64,000 nucleotides of DNA from an uncultured Pelagibacteraceae bacterium. Lineage in GTDB: Bacteria > Pseudomonadota > Alphaproteobacteria > Pelagibacterales > Pelagibacteraceae. The stretch spans positions 1-64,000 of the forward strand of contig CACIZU010000003.1 in the NCBI GenBank assembly GCA_902591185.1, written 5' to 3'. Below, piece by piece: positions 26,839-35,461 of the stretch. Under the pieces are notes generated by a model. It worked only from the letters and a program-made list of their open reading frames with translations, did no database searches and was not told where the DNA came from. The stretch's first letter is position 1. The number at the start of each line of letters is the position of its first letter. Both the position numbers and the translations under genes were made by a program.

Positions 26839-27783
26839 TCAACTGTACATCCCTTCTTTAACTTTAATCATTTTATACATCAGATCATTTAAAGGAGTTG
26901 GGATTTTATGATTTTTTCCAAGCCTAGACACTTCACCACTAATAAAATCAATTTCTGTTTTTCTTCTATATAGGACGTCAAACGCCATGGATGATTTATT
27001 GGTTTGCTTAGAGTCCACTATTTTATTGAACATAAACAGACATTCATCTTCAGAAACCTCTATTCCTTCAGCTAAAGCAACTTTTCTAGTTTCTAGAATT
27101 ATTTCTTTGCCTAAAGATCTAGAAATAGACTGATTATTATTATCAATATAAAGTTCCGTGTGATTTAGATCAAAAATTGCAGATAAAGGACCTATTGCAG
27201 TAAGTGCAAATAATTTCATCCATTTCCTTTTTTTAACATCTTCAGCAGCAATCATTTCTAAACCATGTGCTGTAAATGTGTCAGCAATTTCTTTTACCCT
27301 GTCACTTACTCCACCATCGTATTCTCCAATCCAGGAAGGTAGAGCAGCATGATTTTTTATATGACCTGGGCCTAATATATTTGATGCTTGTGTCGTAGTT
27401 CCACCTAATACTTTTTCTTTGCCAACAATTTTTTGTATAATTGCTTCATGACCAATACCGTTTTGAAAAGACATGAATACAGTTTTTTCTCCAATGATAT
27501 TTTTGATACTTTTGAGAGCGGGCTCTAAGGCAGTTGCTTTGCACATTACAATTATAGCATCAACAGGATCTACACTTGATGGATCTGTTGTTGCTTTAAC
27601 TTTAATAAATCTATCGCCACCATGACCATCCATTTTAAGACCATTTTTATTTATAGCTTCTACATGTTCTTTCCAAACATCTATTAGGATTACGTTTAGT
27701 CCTTTTTCAGCTAACAAACCTCCAAACAGACAGCCCATTGCACCAGCGCCTAAAACAGCAACTTTTAAATCTTTATTTATCAT
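26839..27783 (-). CDS. ketopantoate reductase-like protein (PanE/ApbA family)
   Basis: A 314-aa NADP-dependent reductase. The Rossmann motif is VAVLGAGAMGCLFGGLLAEKG, the substrate-side Asn is in SFQNGIGHEA, and the catalytic Lys in KRKWMKLFALTAIGPL. The two Asn that follow the Lys in E. coli PanE (N180, N184) appear as Leu and Gly here, so another 2-oxoacid may be the substrate. The ATG at 27783 is preferred over a TTG at 27798. It leads a four-gene minus-strand run with two oxygenases and a hydroxyacid dehydrogenase. Confidence 0.82.
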   Translation of the reverse strand: MINKDLKVAVLGAGAMGCLFGGLLAEKGLNVILIDVWKEHVEAINKNGLKMDGHGGDRFIKVKATTDPSSVDPVDAIIVMCKATALEPALKSIKNIIGEKTVFMSFQNGIGHEAIIQKIVGKEKVLGGTTTQASNILGPGHIKNHAALPSWIGEYDGGVSDRVKEIADTFTAHGLEMIAAEDVKKRKWMKLFALTAIGPLSAIFDLNHTELYIDNNNQSISRSLGKEIILETRKVALAEGIEVSEDECLFMFNKIVDSKQTNKSSMAFDVLYRRKTEIDFISGEVSRLGKNHKIPTPLNDLMYKMIKVKEGMYS

Positions 27784-27810
27784 TAAAGCCTTTTCCAAAA
27801 TTAATTTATG

Positions 27811-27836
27811 TATAGATATTATATATATTATCTATA
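27811..27836. promoter_or_regulatory. inverted repeat in divergent promoter region
   Basis: TATAGATA (27811-27818) and TATCTATA (27829-27836) form perfect 8-bp arms around a 10-bp AT spacer, midway between the PanE-like gene and the DUF1907 gene. The position and symmetry suit an operator for both directions. AT richness makes chance symmetry more likely, so this is tentative. Confidence 0.35.
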
Positions 27837-27872
27837 GACATTATGCAAAATAAAATATAGCTTAATATAGTA

Positions 27873-28841
27873 ATGCAATTGGAAATAGAAAAAGCAAAAT
27901 TTACAGAATATCCATTAGAAAAAATTTCTGAAGCTTTACAATTAGGCTTATCACAAAATTATAAAGTAGTTGAAGTGTCAGTTGTTGAATGTCCAAACTT
28001 AAGAGAGTGGGGCTGTCCATCAGAAGGTATTAGTGGAAATCAAAAGATTATTGATGTTGGTGGAGAGCCTTATATGCACGATCCAAAATTTATTGGTGCT
28101 GAATTTGATTATGAAGAAATTTCTAAAATGATAGGTTCAGAAAAATCTTATGCTTTAGGGGCTGGCTCAGGTGCAATGTCATGTTTAGAGGGTCATTGTG
28201 GAGAATTAGTGATTAATGAAAATTTAATTACCTCTGAGTCAAAATCAATTATTGCTCGTGTAGGAATAAATAAAGAATGTATTGCTGAAAAATATACAGC
28301 AAGGAAACATGGTGGCTTAGGCAATGTTTATTATACTGATGGTGTTAAAGGAAAAGTTATTAAAATTAAGATAAAAGGAAGATCTGGTGAACAGGGTTCT
28401 TTATCACAAGCAATGAGAGTAGCCTTGGCTGATAATTTGCAAATCGATGGAAAAAAACACATTGCTCTCGCTGGTGTTTTTAGAATTTTAAATGGAAAAA
28501 TTAGATCTCATGTTCAACCTGATTACGCTGATATTAAACATGAATACTATGATCCTAAACAAATGAAGTGCGTAAAAGATTTTTTGCAATTCTATGAACC
28601 TGTTGGACCAGAATTGCAAGCTTATAGTGTGCTTTGGACAGGTGACCCAACAGGAGGAGATCTTAATTTAAGAGAGTCGGGAGAACATACTCATTTTCAT
28701 TCCTATACAAAAGAAAATGTAGCTGGTCATTACCATTTTGATGTAACACCTGAAGATATTGAATATGAGGGATATTTTAATACTGCTGATGAAGTGCACA
28801 GAGTTAATAATATATACAAGGAATTAGCTAACAAAAAATAA
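27873..28841 (+). CDS. DUF1907 (C11orf54-like) zinc protein
   Basis: A 322-aa protein resembling the DUF1907 family, whose human member C11orf54/PTD012 binds zinc through HxHx9H and shows ester hydrolase activity in vitro. The same motif is visible near the C-terminus: HFH, nine residues, then H in ENVAGHYHFD. Other family-like parts are GAGSGAMSCLEGHCGELVIN and DGKKHIALAGVFRILNGKIRSHVQPDYAD. No signal peptide. It is first in a short run with a MarR-like regulator and a PanB-like protein. Role here unknown; a step on a cyclitol-derived ring or lactone is speculative. Confidence 0.7.
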   Translation: MQLEIEKAKFTEYPLEKISEALQLGLSQNYKVVEVSVVECPNLREWGCPSEGISGNQKIIDVGGEPYMHDPKFIGAEFDYEEISKMIGSEKSYALGAGSGAMSCLEGHCGELVINENLITSESKSIIARVGINKECIAEKYTARKHGGLGNVYYTDGVKGKVIKIKIKGRSGEQGSLSQAMRVALADNLQIDGKKHIALAGVFRILNGKIRSHVQPDYADIKHEYYDPKQMKCVKDFLQFYEPVGPELQAYSVLWTGDPTGGDLNLRESGEHTHFHSYTKENVAGHYHFDVTPEDIEYEGYFNTADEVHRVNNIYKELANKK

Positions 28842-28876
28842 TATTAATTTAACTTTCTTTAAGATAACATTTTAGA

Positions 28877-29290
28877 ATGAAGAAACAGTTTAAATACCCT
28901 AAACACTTTGAGGAACAGAAAAAAATCCCAAAGATTACTCAAAAAAGAATTAAATTAGCTGAAGTTTCGCTAGGTGATTTCGAAGGAAGATTAGAGAACG
29001 AACTACTTAATTGGTTTTCTTTAACACCTCAGCATTGGATAATGCTGCACATGGTAATGCTTGCTTATTATAAAAATAAATCAATTACTAAAAACCAACT
29101 ATTAAAAGTCATTGAAAAATCTTACTTAACCTCAAACGTTTATATAGACACAGCTATTAAAAAAGGTTTTTTTAGAATTATTAGAAACGAAAAAGACAAG
29201 AGATCAATTTTTATTTTACCATCGGTAATTACAATAAAAACTTTTGAAGGGTTTATTGATAGAAGAGATATTCTTTATAAAGGTATTTAA
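28877..29290 (+). CDS. putative MarR-like winged-helix regulator
   Basis: A 137-aa basic protein. Residues about 50-125 read like a MarR winged helix: SLTPQHWIMLHMVMLAYYKNKSIT, then KNQLLKVIEKSYLTSNVYIDTAIKKGFF as recognition helix region, and the wing IIRNEKDKRSIFILPS with the Asp-Lys-Arg-Ser pattern seen in MarR family wings. It lacks the long dimerisation helices of a full MarR. It is the only candidate regulator found inside the 21-53 kb catabolic island. Its stop overlaps the next start by one base. Confidence 0.6.
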   Translation: MKKQFKYPKHFEEQKKIPKITQKRIKLAEVSLGDFEGRLENELLNWFSLTPQHWIMLHMVMLAYYKNKSITKNQLLKVIEKSYLTSNVYIDTAIKKGFFRIIRNEKDKRSIFILPSVITIKTFEGFIDRRDILYKGI

Positions 29291-30105
29291 TGAAAAATAT
29301 TTATACTTGGGCTGCGCAACCAGCTAAACGAACTTTAACAGTAGCTGATCTAAAAGTAGCTAAAGGCAAAAAGAAATTTACTCAAGTTACAGCAAACTCA
29401 CATGAAGAAGCTTATGCTGCAGAGAAAGCTGGTTTTGATATGATCATCTGCCAAGCTAAAAATGTTTTAAAAGTAAGAGAAGGATCAAAGCATTTATTTT
29501 TAACAGCTTCTTTAATTCTTAATGAATATGTTACTAAAGAAGATATTATGAGAGGAGCATTCAAAGCATTAGAGGGTGGTGCTGACGCTGTAATGACACC
29601 TAGAAGCATGGATGTTGTCGAAATGTTAACTAAAGAAGATGTTCCTGTTATGGGTCATTTAGGTTTGGTACCTAGAAAATCTACTTCACTTGGTGGAATG
29701 AGAGCAATAGGAAAAACCTCAAATGAAGCATTTGAATTATTTCAAAAATTTAAAAGATTAGAAGATGCAGGTGCTTTTTCAGCAGAATGTGAAGTTATAC
29801 CAGAAAATGTAATGGGTGAAATTTCTAAAAGAACAAATATCGTAACAGTATCCTTAGGAGCAGGAAGAAATGCCGATGTAATGTATTTATTTATGGAAGA
29901 TATATGTGGAGATACAGAAAATTTACCAAGACATTCAAAAGCTTATGGTAATTTATTAAAACTTAGAAATGAAATTAAACTTGAGAGGATAAGAGCCCTT
30001 AAAGCTTTCAAAAAAGATTCTATGAGTGGAAAATTTCCAGGAAAAAAACAATCTTCTAATTTAGATAAAATACAATTTGAGGAATTTTTAAATCAATTAG
30101 ATTAA
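29290..30105 (+). CDS. PanB-fold protein, probably not a true ketopantoate hydroxymethyltransferase
   Basis: A 271-aa (beta/alpha)8 protein aligning to PanB: VPVMGHLGLVPRKSTSLGGMRAIGKT is the clearest PanB motif, with AGAFSAECEVIPENVMGEI and SLGAGRNADVMYLFMEDICGD further on. By eye, E. coli PanB metal ligands Asp45 and Asp84 and Glu114 fall on Ala, Ala and Pro here, so PanB chemistry is doubtful. It belongs to the PEP mutase/isocitrate lyase-like superfamily. Neighbours are DUF1907, an HpaI-type aldolase and an aldehyde dehydrogenase, which suggests a catabolic lyase or a binding role. Confidence 0.7.
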   Translation: MKNIYTWAAQPAKRTLTVADLKVAKGKKKFTQVTANSHEEAYAAEKAGFDMIICQAKNVLKVREGSKHLFLTASLILNEYVTKEDIMRGAFKALEGGADAVMTPRSMDVVEMLTKEDVPVMGHLGLVPRKSTSLGGMRAIGKTSNEAFELFQKFKRLEDAGAFSAECEVIPENVMGEISKRTNIVTVSLGAGRNADVMYLFMEDICGDTENLPRHSKAYGNLLKLRNEIKLERIRALKAFKKDSMSGKFPGKKQSSNLDKIQFEEFLNQLD

Positions 30106-30893
30106 TAAGCTTTAGACTCTTCTTTTTTTGAAGAACCTTTCATTTTATCTACTATAGCTTTTGCTCCAGCGCTTAAAGCTCTTTGATCAGCACCAATTGT
30201 TACAAAATTAAAACCTTTATCTATCATTTTTTTGGCATATTCTGTGGTGCCATTATGAATTCCAGCAAAAATATTATTTTTTTTAGCATGTTCTAAAATT
30301 CTTAAAATTTCTGAATAAGCTTTTGTATTTTCTGGTCTATCAAAACCTGGTTCTTCACCTATAGCTAAACTTAAATCTGCTGGACCAATATAAATTCCAT
30401 CAACACCTGGTGTTGACATAATTTCATCAAGTTTATCTAAGGATTCTTTTGTTTCTATCATGGCTAATTTAAGCATTTCATCATTTGCATGTTTTGCGTA
30501 ATCAGAACCACCATAAATCAAACCTCTTACTGGACCAAAACTTCTATAACCTCTAGGAGGATACATGCATGCTTGAACAAATCTTTCAGCTTCTTCTTTA
30601 TTGCTTACCATTGGGCAGATAATACCATAACAACCCGCATCAAGAATTTTCATTATTTGGCCTGGCTCATTCCAATTTACTCTAGCAAGTGGAGTAACAT
30701 CTGTTGTTGATATGGTTTGCAACATTGGAAGAGCATTAGTGTAATCAACTAAACCATGTTGCATATCAATTGTAAGAGAATCCCATCCTTGATGAGCCAT
30801 AACTTCAGTTGAAACAGTGCTAGGAATTTGTAGCCAACCATTTACGACAGGCTTACCATCCTTCATCATTTGTTTTATTTTGTTTGGTCGCAT
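30102..30893 (-). CDS. HpcH/HpaI-family class II aldolase
   Basis: A 263-aa metal-dependent aldolase of the type that splits 4-hydroxy-2-oxo acids into pyruvate plus an aldehyde. Motifs: GWDSLTIDMQHGLVDY, ARVNWNEPGQIMKILDAGCYGIICPMV, FGPVRG, and the metal/substrate site AMIETKESLDKL with VDGIYIGPADLSLAIG. It is followed upstream on the same strand by an aldehyde dehydrogenase (3-bp gap), which could oxidise the released aldehyde. It could stand in for the missing IolJ aldolase, but this is inference. Confidence 0.9.
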   Translation of the reverse strand: MRPNKIKQMMKDGKPVVNGWLQIPSTVSTEVMAHQGWDSLTIDMQHGLVDYTNALPMLQTISTTDVTPLARVNWNEPGQIMKILDAGCYGIICPMVSNKEEAERFVQACMYPPRGYRSFGPVRGLIYGGSDYAKHANDEMLKLAMIETKESLDKLDEIMSTPGVDGIYIGPADLSLAIGEEPGFDRPENTKAYSEILRILEHAKKNNIFAGIHNGTTEYAKKMIDKGFNFVTIGADQRALSAGAKAIVDKMKGSSKKEESKAY

Positions 30894-30896
30894 AAT

Positions 30897-32339
30897 TTAT
30901 ATTTTTAGACCCAAGTGTGTATATTTTACGTTTAAATAATCTTTAATTGCTCCAGATCCACCTTCACGTCCATAACCAGTTTGTTTTATACCTCCAAATG
31001 GTGCTTCAGCGATTGCAACCACCCCTGTATTAACTGCAACACATCCTGACTCTAATTTTTCAGATCCTATATGAGCTTTGTCCATAGAATTTGTATACAA
31101 ATAACTACACAAACCTAAATCGTTATCATTTGCTCTCTCAATAACTTCGTCAAAAGTTTTGAAAGTCAAAATAGGTACAAGTGGACCAAAAGGTTCTTCT
31201 TTCATAATCGTAAAATTATCTTTTACATCATCAAAAACTGTTGGCTCGTAATAGTATCCTTTATTAAAACCAGAAGGTCTTTTTCCACCCATTAACACTT
31301 TTGCACCTTCACTTTTTGTTGTCTCTACTAATTTTTCTATTTCTTCTAATCTCTTTGCGGTAGTTAAGGGTCCTAATTCAACACCTTCGTCCATACCATT
31401 ACCTATTTTTAGTTTTTTTGCTTTATCCATAAAAGCACTAACAAACTCATCTTTTCTATTTTCTTGGATATAAAATCTATTAGGTGAAATACATACCTGG
31501 CCATTATTTCTAAATTTACCAGCTATTGCTATATCAGCAACTTTGTTCATATCTACATCTTCACATACAATAAAAGGAGAGTGTCCACTTAACTCCATAG
31601 TAACTCTTTGAACTTTGTCAGCTGCTTTTTTTAAAATTATCTTACCAACTCTTGTTGAGCCGGTAATTGAAACTTTTTTAATTATATCAGACTCCATTAG
31701 TTCGTTAGATATTTCAGCTGGATCACCTGATAGAAGATTTACCACTCCATCTGGTACACCAGCTTCTTTACATATATTAACCAATTCCATTACTGCACCA
31801 GGTGTTATTACATCTGGTTTACAAATAACTGAACATCCAGCAGCTAAAGCTGTTGAAATTTTTCTTGCAGCTAAAACTATTGGAAAGTTCCATGGAACTA
31901 AAGCGGCTACTACGCCAATCGGTTGATAGTAAACATGCACTCTAGTATCTGGAAATCTACTTTGAGCTGTTTGTCCATAAATTCTTTTAGTTTCTTCAGC
32001 ATTCCATTCAAAAATATCAGCACCACCACCAACTTCACCCACACCTTCAGCTAAAGGTTTTCCTACTTCAAGAGTTAACCATTTGGCAAGGACATCTTTT
32101 CTCTCTCTCATTAAGTCTGCAATCTTTCTAATTATATAAGATCTTTGCCAAGGGGGAGTGTTTTTCCAAATCTCCAAACCTTTTTCTGCAGATTTTAAAG
32201 CTCTCTGTACGTCAGCAGATGAGGCTTTTGATGCTTTTCCAATCACTTCTTCAGTAGCAGGATTAATTACATCATATGTTTCTTTTTTTTCAGCTTGTTG
32301 CCATTTACCGTCAATGAATTGTCCAAATTTACTATACAT
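30897..32339 (-). CDS. NAD(P)-dependent aldehyde dehydrogenase
   Basis: A 480-aa member of the aldehyde dehydrogenase superfamily. The catalytic Cys lies in FRNNGQVCISPNRFYIQ, the general-base Glu in VTMELSGHSPFIV, and the cofactor-site Asn/Lys in VPWNFPIVLAARKISTALAAGCSVICKPD. PFGGIKQTGYGREGG ends the domain. The family position is closest to succinate-semialdehyde/glycolaldehyde-type enzymes rather than the CoA-acylating IolA/MmsA, since the MmsA-specific parts are not seen. It is divergent from iolD and co-transcribed with the aldolase. Confidence 0.92.
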   Translation of the reverse strand: MYSKFGQFIDGKWQQAEKKETYDVINPATEEVIGKASKASSADVQRALKSAEKGLEIWKNTPPWQRSYIIRKIADLMRERKDVLAKWLTLEVGKPLAEGVGEVGGGADIFEWNAEETKRIYGQTAQSRFPDTRVHVYYQPIGVVAALVPWNFPIVLAARKISTALAAGCSVICKPDVITPGAVMELVNICKEAGVPDGVVNLLSGDPAEISNELMESDIIKKVSITGSTRVGKIILKKAADKVQRVTMELSGHSPFIVCEDVDMNKVADIAIAGKFRNNGQVCISPNRFYIQENRKDEFVSAFMDKAKKLKIGNGMDEGVELGPLTTAKRLEEIEKLVETTKSEGAKVLMGGKRPSGFNKGYYYEPTVFDDVKDNFTIMKEEPFGPLVPILTFKTFDEVIERANDNDLGLCSYLYTNSMDKAHIGSEKLESGCVAVNTGVVAIAEAPFGGIKQTGYGREGGSGAIKDYLNVKYTHLGLKI

Positions 32340-32432
32340 AGATTTTATTTTTAAGTTAAATTAATTAGGTTCTATAATTTATCAATATAATTATATATAA
32401 ACACTATACACAATAAAAGACAAACTTGATTT

Positions 32433-34277
32433 ATGAAGAAAATTACACTTACATGCGCACACGCGATAGTTAAATATTTAATAGCGCAAAAGATATTAAT
32501 TAATGGCAAAAAAGAACCTTTGTTTCCAGGTGTATTTGGAATTTTTGGGCATGGAAATGTAGCTTGTTTAGGACAAGCTCTTGAAGAAAATCAAAAAGAA
32601 CTTCCAACTTATAGAGGTCATCATGAACAAAATATGGCTTTAACAGGCATCGGTTATGCTAGAGCAAAAAGAAGGCAGCAGATATTTGTAGCAACATCAT
32701 CAGTAGGTCCTGGCGCAACAAATATGGTTACTGCAGCAGCAGTAGCGATGAGCAACCGATTACCAATTTTATTTTTACCAGGAGACACTTATGCAAATAG
32801 AATGCCAGATCCAGTCTTACAACAAGTCGAACACTTTAATAATCCGGGAATTACTGTAAATGATGCATTTAAACCAGTCACTCGATATTTTGATAGAATT
32901 ACAAGGCCAGAACAGATCATCCAATCTTTTCCAACAGCAGTCCAAACAATGTTGGACCCGGCAGATTGCGGCCCAGCCTGTATAGCTTTAAGCCAAGATG
33001 TCCAAGGTCAAACATTTGATTATCCAGAAGAATTTTTTAAAGAAAAAATTCATGCAATTAGAAGACCTAGACCAGATGAATTTCAAATTAAAGAAGCGGC
33101 TCAAAAAATTAAGTCCTCAAAAAATCCAATAATTATTTCTGGTGGTGGAGTTTTTTATTCAGATGCTATGGAAGAATTAAGCAACTTTGCAATTAAACAC
33201 AACATACCAGTTACTCAAACAGTAATGGGATATTCTACAATGAAAAGAGATCATTCGCATTATGCAGGTCAAATAGGTGGGTTAGGAGGAAAAAATACAA
33301 ATTCACTTGCTAAACAAACAGATCTCGCAATTGCAGTTGGAACAAAACTAGCAGACTTTACAACAGGATCATGGGCAAATTTTGAAAATGAAAACTTTAA
33401 ACTTGTTTCAATAAATGTTTCTAGATTTGATGCAAATAAACATTTGGCTCAAGCAGTGGTAGGAGATGCAAAAGTTTCATTAGATGAGCTTTCATTAGCG
33501 CTAGGTGATTGGAAAGCAGAAGATGAATGGAATAAAAAATCTCAAATAGAATTAAAAGCTTGGAATGAACATGTAGATAAAGTGAGTGCACCTTCTAATC
33601 AGGAAATTCCAAGTTATGTTCAAGTGATAGGATCTGTTTATAGAAATTCTGATCCTTCAGATATTGCTGTAACAGCTGCAGGAGGATTAGTTGGAGAAGT
33701 GGCTCAAGTTTGGAGACCTAGAGAATTAAATACTCATGAAACAGAGTGGGGCTTTAGTTGTATGAGTTATGAAATATCTGGAGCTTTAGGAATCAAAATG
33801 GCAAATCCTGACAAAGAAGTTATTTCTTTTGTTGGCGATGGATCTTATCTTTTAAATAATACAGATATATATTCTTCTGTTATCACTAAGAATAAACTTA
33901 TTATAATAGTTTGTGATAATGGTGGTTTTGCAGTTATAAATAGACTTCAATTATTTAAAGGTGGAAAAGAATTTAACAATTTATTAAAGAGCTCAAAAAC
34001 TCCTGGACTAGTTGATATTGATTTTGCTAAACATGCAGCAAGCATGGGAGCTAAATCAGAAGAAGTAAGCTCACTTTCAGATCTTGAAGAAGCATTTAAG
34101 AGAGCAAAAAAATCAAACATAACTTATGTAATTTCAATAAAAACTCATGCTTATAAATGGATGGAAGGTTCAGCTTTTTGGGATAGTCCAACATTAGAGA
34201 TGCCTACAACCAAAGAGAATAAAGAAGCTTTAAAACTACATAAAGAAGGAAAGTCAAAACAAAGACAAGGTGTATAA
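32433..34277 (+). CDS. iolD: IolD, trihydroxycyclohexanedione hydrolase
   Basis: A 614-aa thiamine-diphosphate enzyme that opens the cyclitol ring of the diketone made by IolE, giving 5-deoxy-glucuronate. YRGHHEQNMALTGIGYARAK carries the active-site Glu, SSVGPGATNMVTAAAVAMSNR follows, and the ThDP motif starts at GDGSYLLNNTDIYSS and ends DNGGFAVINRL. The length matches IolD. It heads a plus-strand run with a Gfo/Idh/MocA oxidoreductase, a hydroxyacid dehydrogenase and a sugar ABC transporter. Confidence 0.94.
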   Translation: MKKITLTCAHAIVKYLIAQKILINGKKEPLFPGVFGIFGHGNVACLGQALEENQKELPTYRGHHEQNMALTGIGYARAKRRQQIFVATSSVGPGATNMVTAAAVAMSNRLPILFLPGDTYANRMPDPVLQQVEHFNNPGITVNDAFKPVTRYFDRITRPEQIIQSFPTAVQTMLDPADCGPACIALSQDVQGQTFDYPEEFFKEKIHAIRRPRPDEFQIKEAAQKIKSSKNPIIISGGGVFYSDAMEELSNFAIKHNIPVTQTVMGYSTMKRDHSHYAGQIGGLGGKNTNSLAKQTDLAIAVGTKLADFTTGSWANFENENFKLVSINVSRFDANKHLAQAVVGDAKVSLDELSLALGDWKAEDEWNKKSQIELKAWNEHVDKVSAPSNQEIPSYVQVIGSVYRNSDPSDIAVTAAGGLVGEVAQVWRPRELNTHETEWGFSCMSYEISGALGIKMANPDKEVISFVGDGSYLLNNTDIYSSVITKNKLIIIVCDNGGFAVINRLQLFKGGKEFNNLLKSSKTPGLVDIDFAKHAASMGAKSEEVSSLSDLEEAFKRAKKSNITYVISIKTHAYKWMEGSAFWDSPTLEMPTTKENKEALKLHKEGKSKQRQGV

Positions 34278-34285
34278 TTCTTTGT

Positions 34286-35443
34286 ATGAATAAAGTATTT
34301 AAAGTTGGTCTAATAGGCTGCGGACATATTTCTGAAACATACTTTAGAGCTGAAAAATATTTTAATAACATCAAAATTATTAAATGCGCAGATATAAATC
34401 ATAAAAACGCATTAAAATGTGCAAAAACTTATAAAATTAAAGCATTAACTGTAAAAGAGCTATTAAAAGACAAAGAAATAGAAATTATTCTTAATCTAAC
34501 AATTCCTAAAGCACATTATCAGGTAGCAAAAAAAGCTTTAACTAATGGGAAGCATGTTTATTCAGAAAAGCCGTTAGCAATAAATTTTAAAGATGGAAAA
34601 GAACTTTTGAAATTAGCCAAAAAGGGAAAACTTTATATTGGTAATGCGCCAGATACATTTTTAGGTGGAGGCATTCAAAAATCAAAAGAATTAGTTGATA
34701 AAAAAATTATTGGTAAAATTAATTTAGGAAATGCTATTTTTGCTTTTCCAGGAATTCAATCTTATCATCCTAATCCAGAACCATGGTTTGCAAAAAATGA
34801 AGGAGGACCAGTAATTGATATGGGTCCTTATTATTTAACTGCTTTAGTAAATTTATTAGGACCAGCAAAAAAAGTAACAGGAAGCATTGTTCATGGTGCC
34901 AAAAGGAGAACTATAGGAACAGGACATAAAAAAAACAAAACATTTAAGGTAAAATGTCCTACTACTTATTTATCTACTATTACTTTTAAAAATGGAACAA
35001 TTATTAGATTAACTCTTTCGTTTGATGTTATCGCACATCAAAGAAATCATATTGAGCTTTACGGAGATAAAGGTTCAATGATTGTACCTGATCCAAATAT
35101 GTTTGGTGGATCAGTTTATATTTGTAAAAAATTAGGCGACACATGGAAAGAGTATAAGGTTAATAAAATGCCTCTTGGAAAAATTAATATTAAATCTCAA
35201 AGCTCAAGAGCTAACGAGTCACCAACAAATGCAAATTATAGAGGGGTTGGATTAGCAGAAATGGCTAACTCAATAGAAAATAAAAAAATTAATAAATGCA
35301 ATGGTGAACTTTCATTACATGTTTTAGATATCATCAAATCTACAATGAAAGCTTGTGTATCAGGCAAATCTCAATCAATCAAAACAACTTGCGCAAAACC
35401 TCTACCTTTTTCTTTAAAACAAATAAGAAAAATACTAAAATAA
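34286..35443 (+). CDS. Gfo/Idh/MocA family oxidoreductase
   Basis: A 385-aa NAD(P)-dependent sugar/cyclitol dehydrogenase family member. The dinucleotide motif is VGLIGCGHISETYF; the lysine motif is VYSEKPLAI; DMGPYYLTALVNLLGP is the substrate-side helix, with Asp and Tyr where many members have Asp and His. The long insert around FKVKCPTTYLSTITFKNGT is typical of larger members. It is 8 bp after iolD. Substrate unknown. Confidence 0.85.
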   Translation: MNKVFKVGLIGCGHISETYFRAEKYFNNIKIIKCADINHKNALKCAKTYKIKALTVKELLKDKEIEIILNLTIPKAHYQVAKKALTNGKHVYSEKPLAINFKDGKELLKLAKKGKLYIGNAPDTFLGGGIQKSKELVDKKIIGKINLGNAIFAFPGIQSYHPNPEPWFAKNEGGPVIDMGPYYLTALVNLLGPAKKVTGSIVHGAKRRTIGTGHKKNKTFKVKCPTTYLSTITFKNGTIIRLTLSFDVIAHQRNHIELYGDKGSMIVPDPNMFGGSVYICKKLGDTWKEYKVNKMPLGKINIKSQSSRANESPTNANYRGVGLAEMANSIENKKINKCNGELSLHVLDIIKSTMKACVSGKSQSIKTTCAKPLPFSLKQIRKILK

Positions 35444-35461
35444 TTTTTTGAATAACAATTT

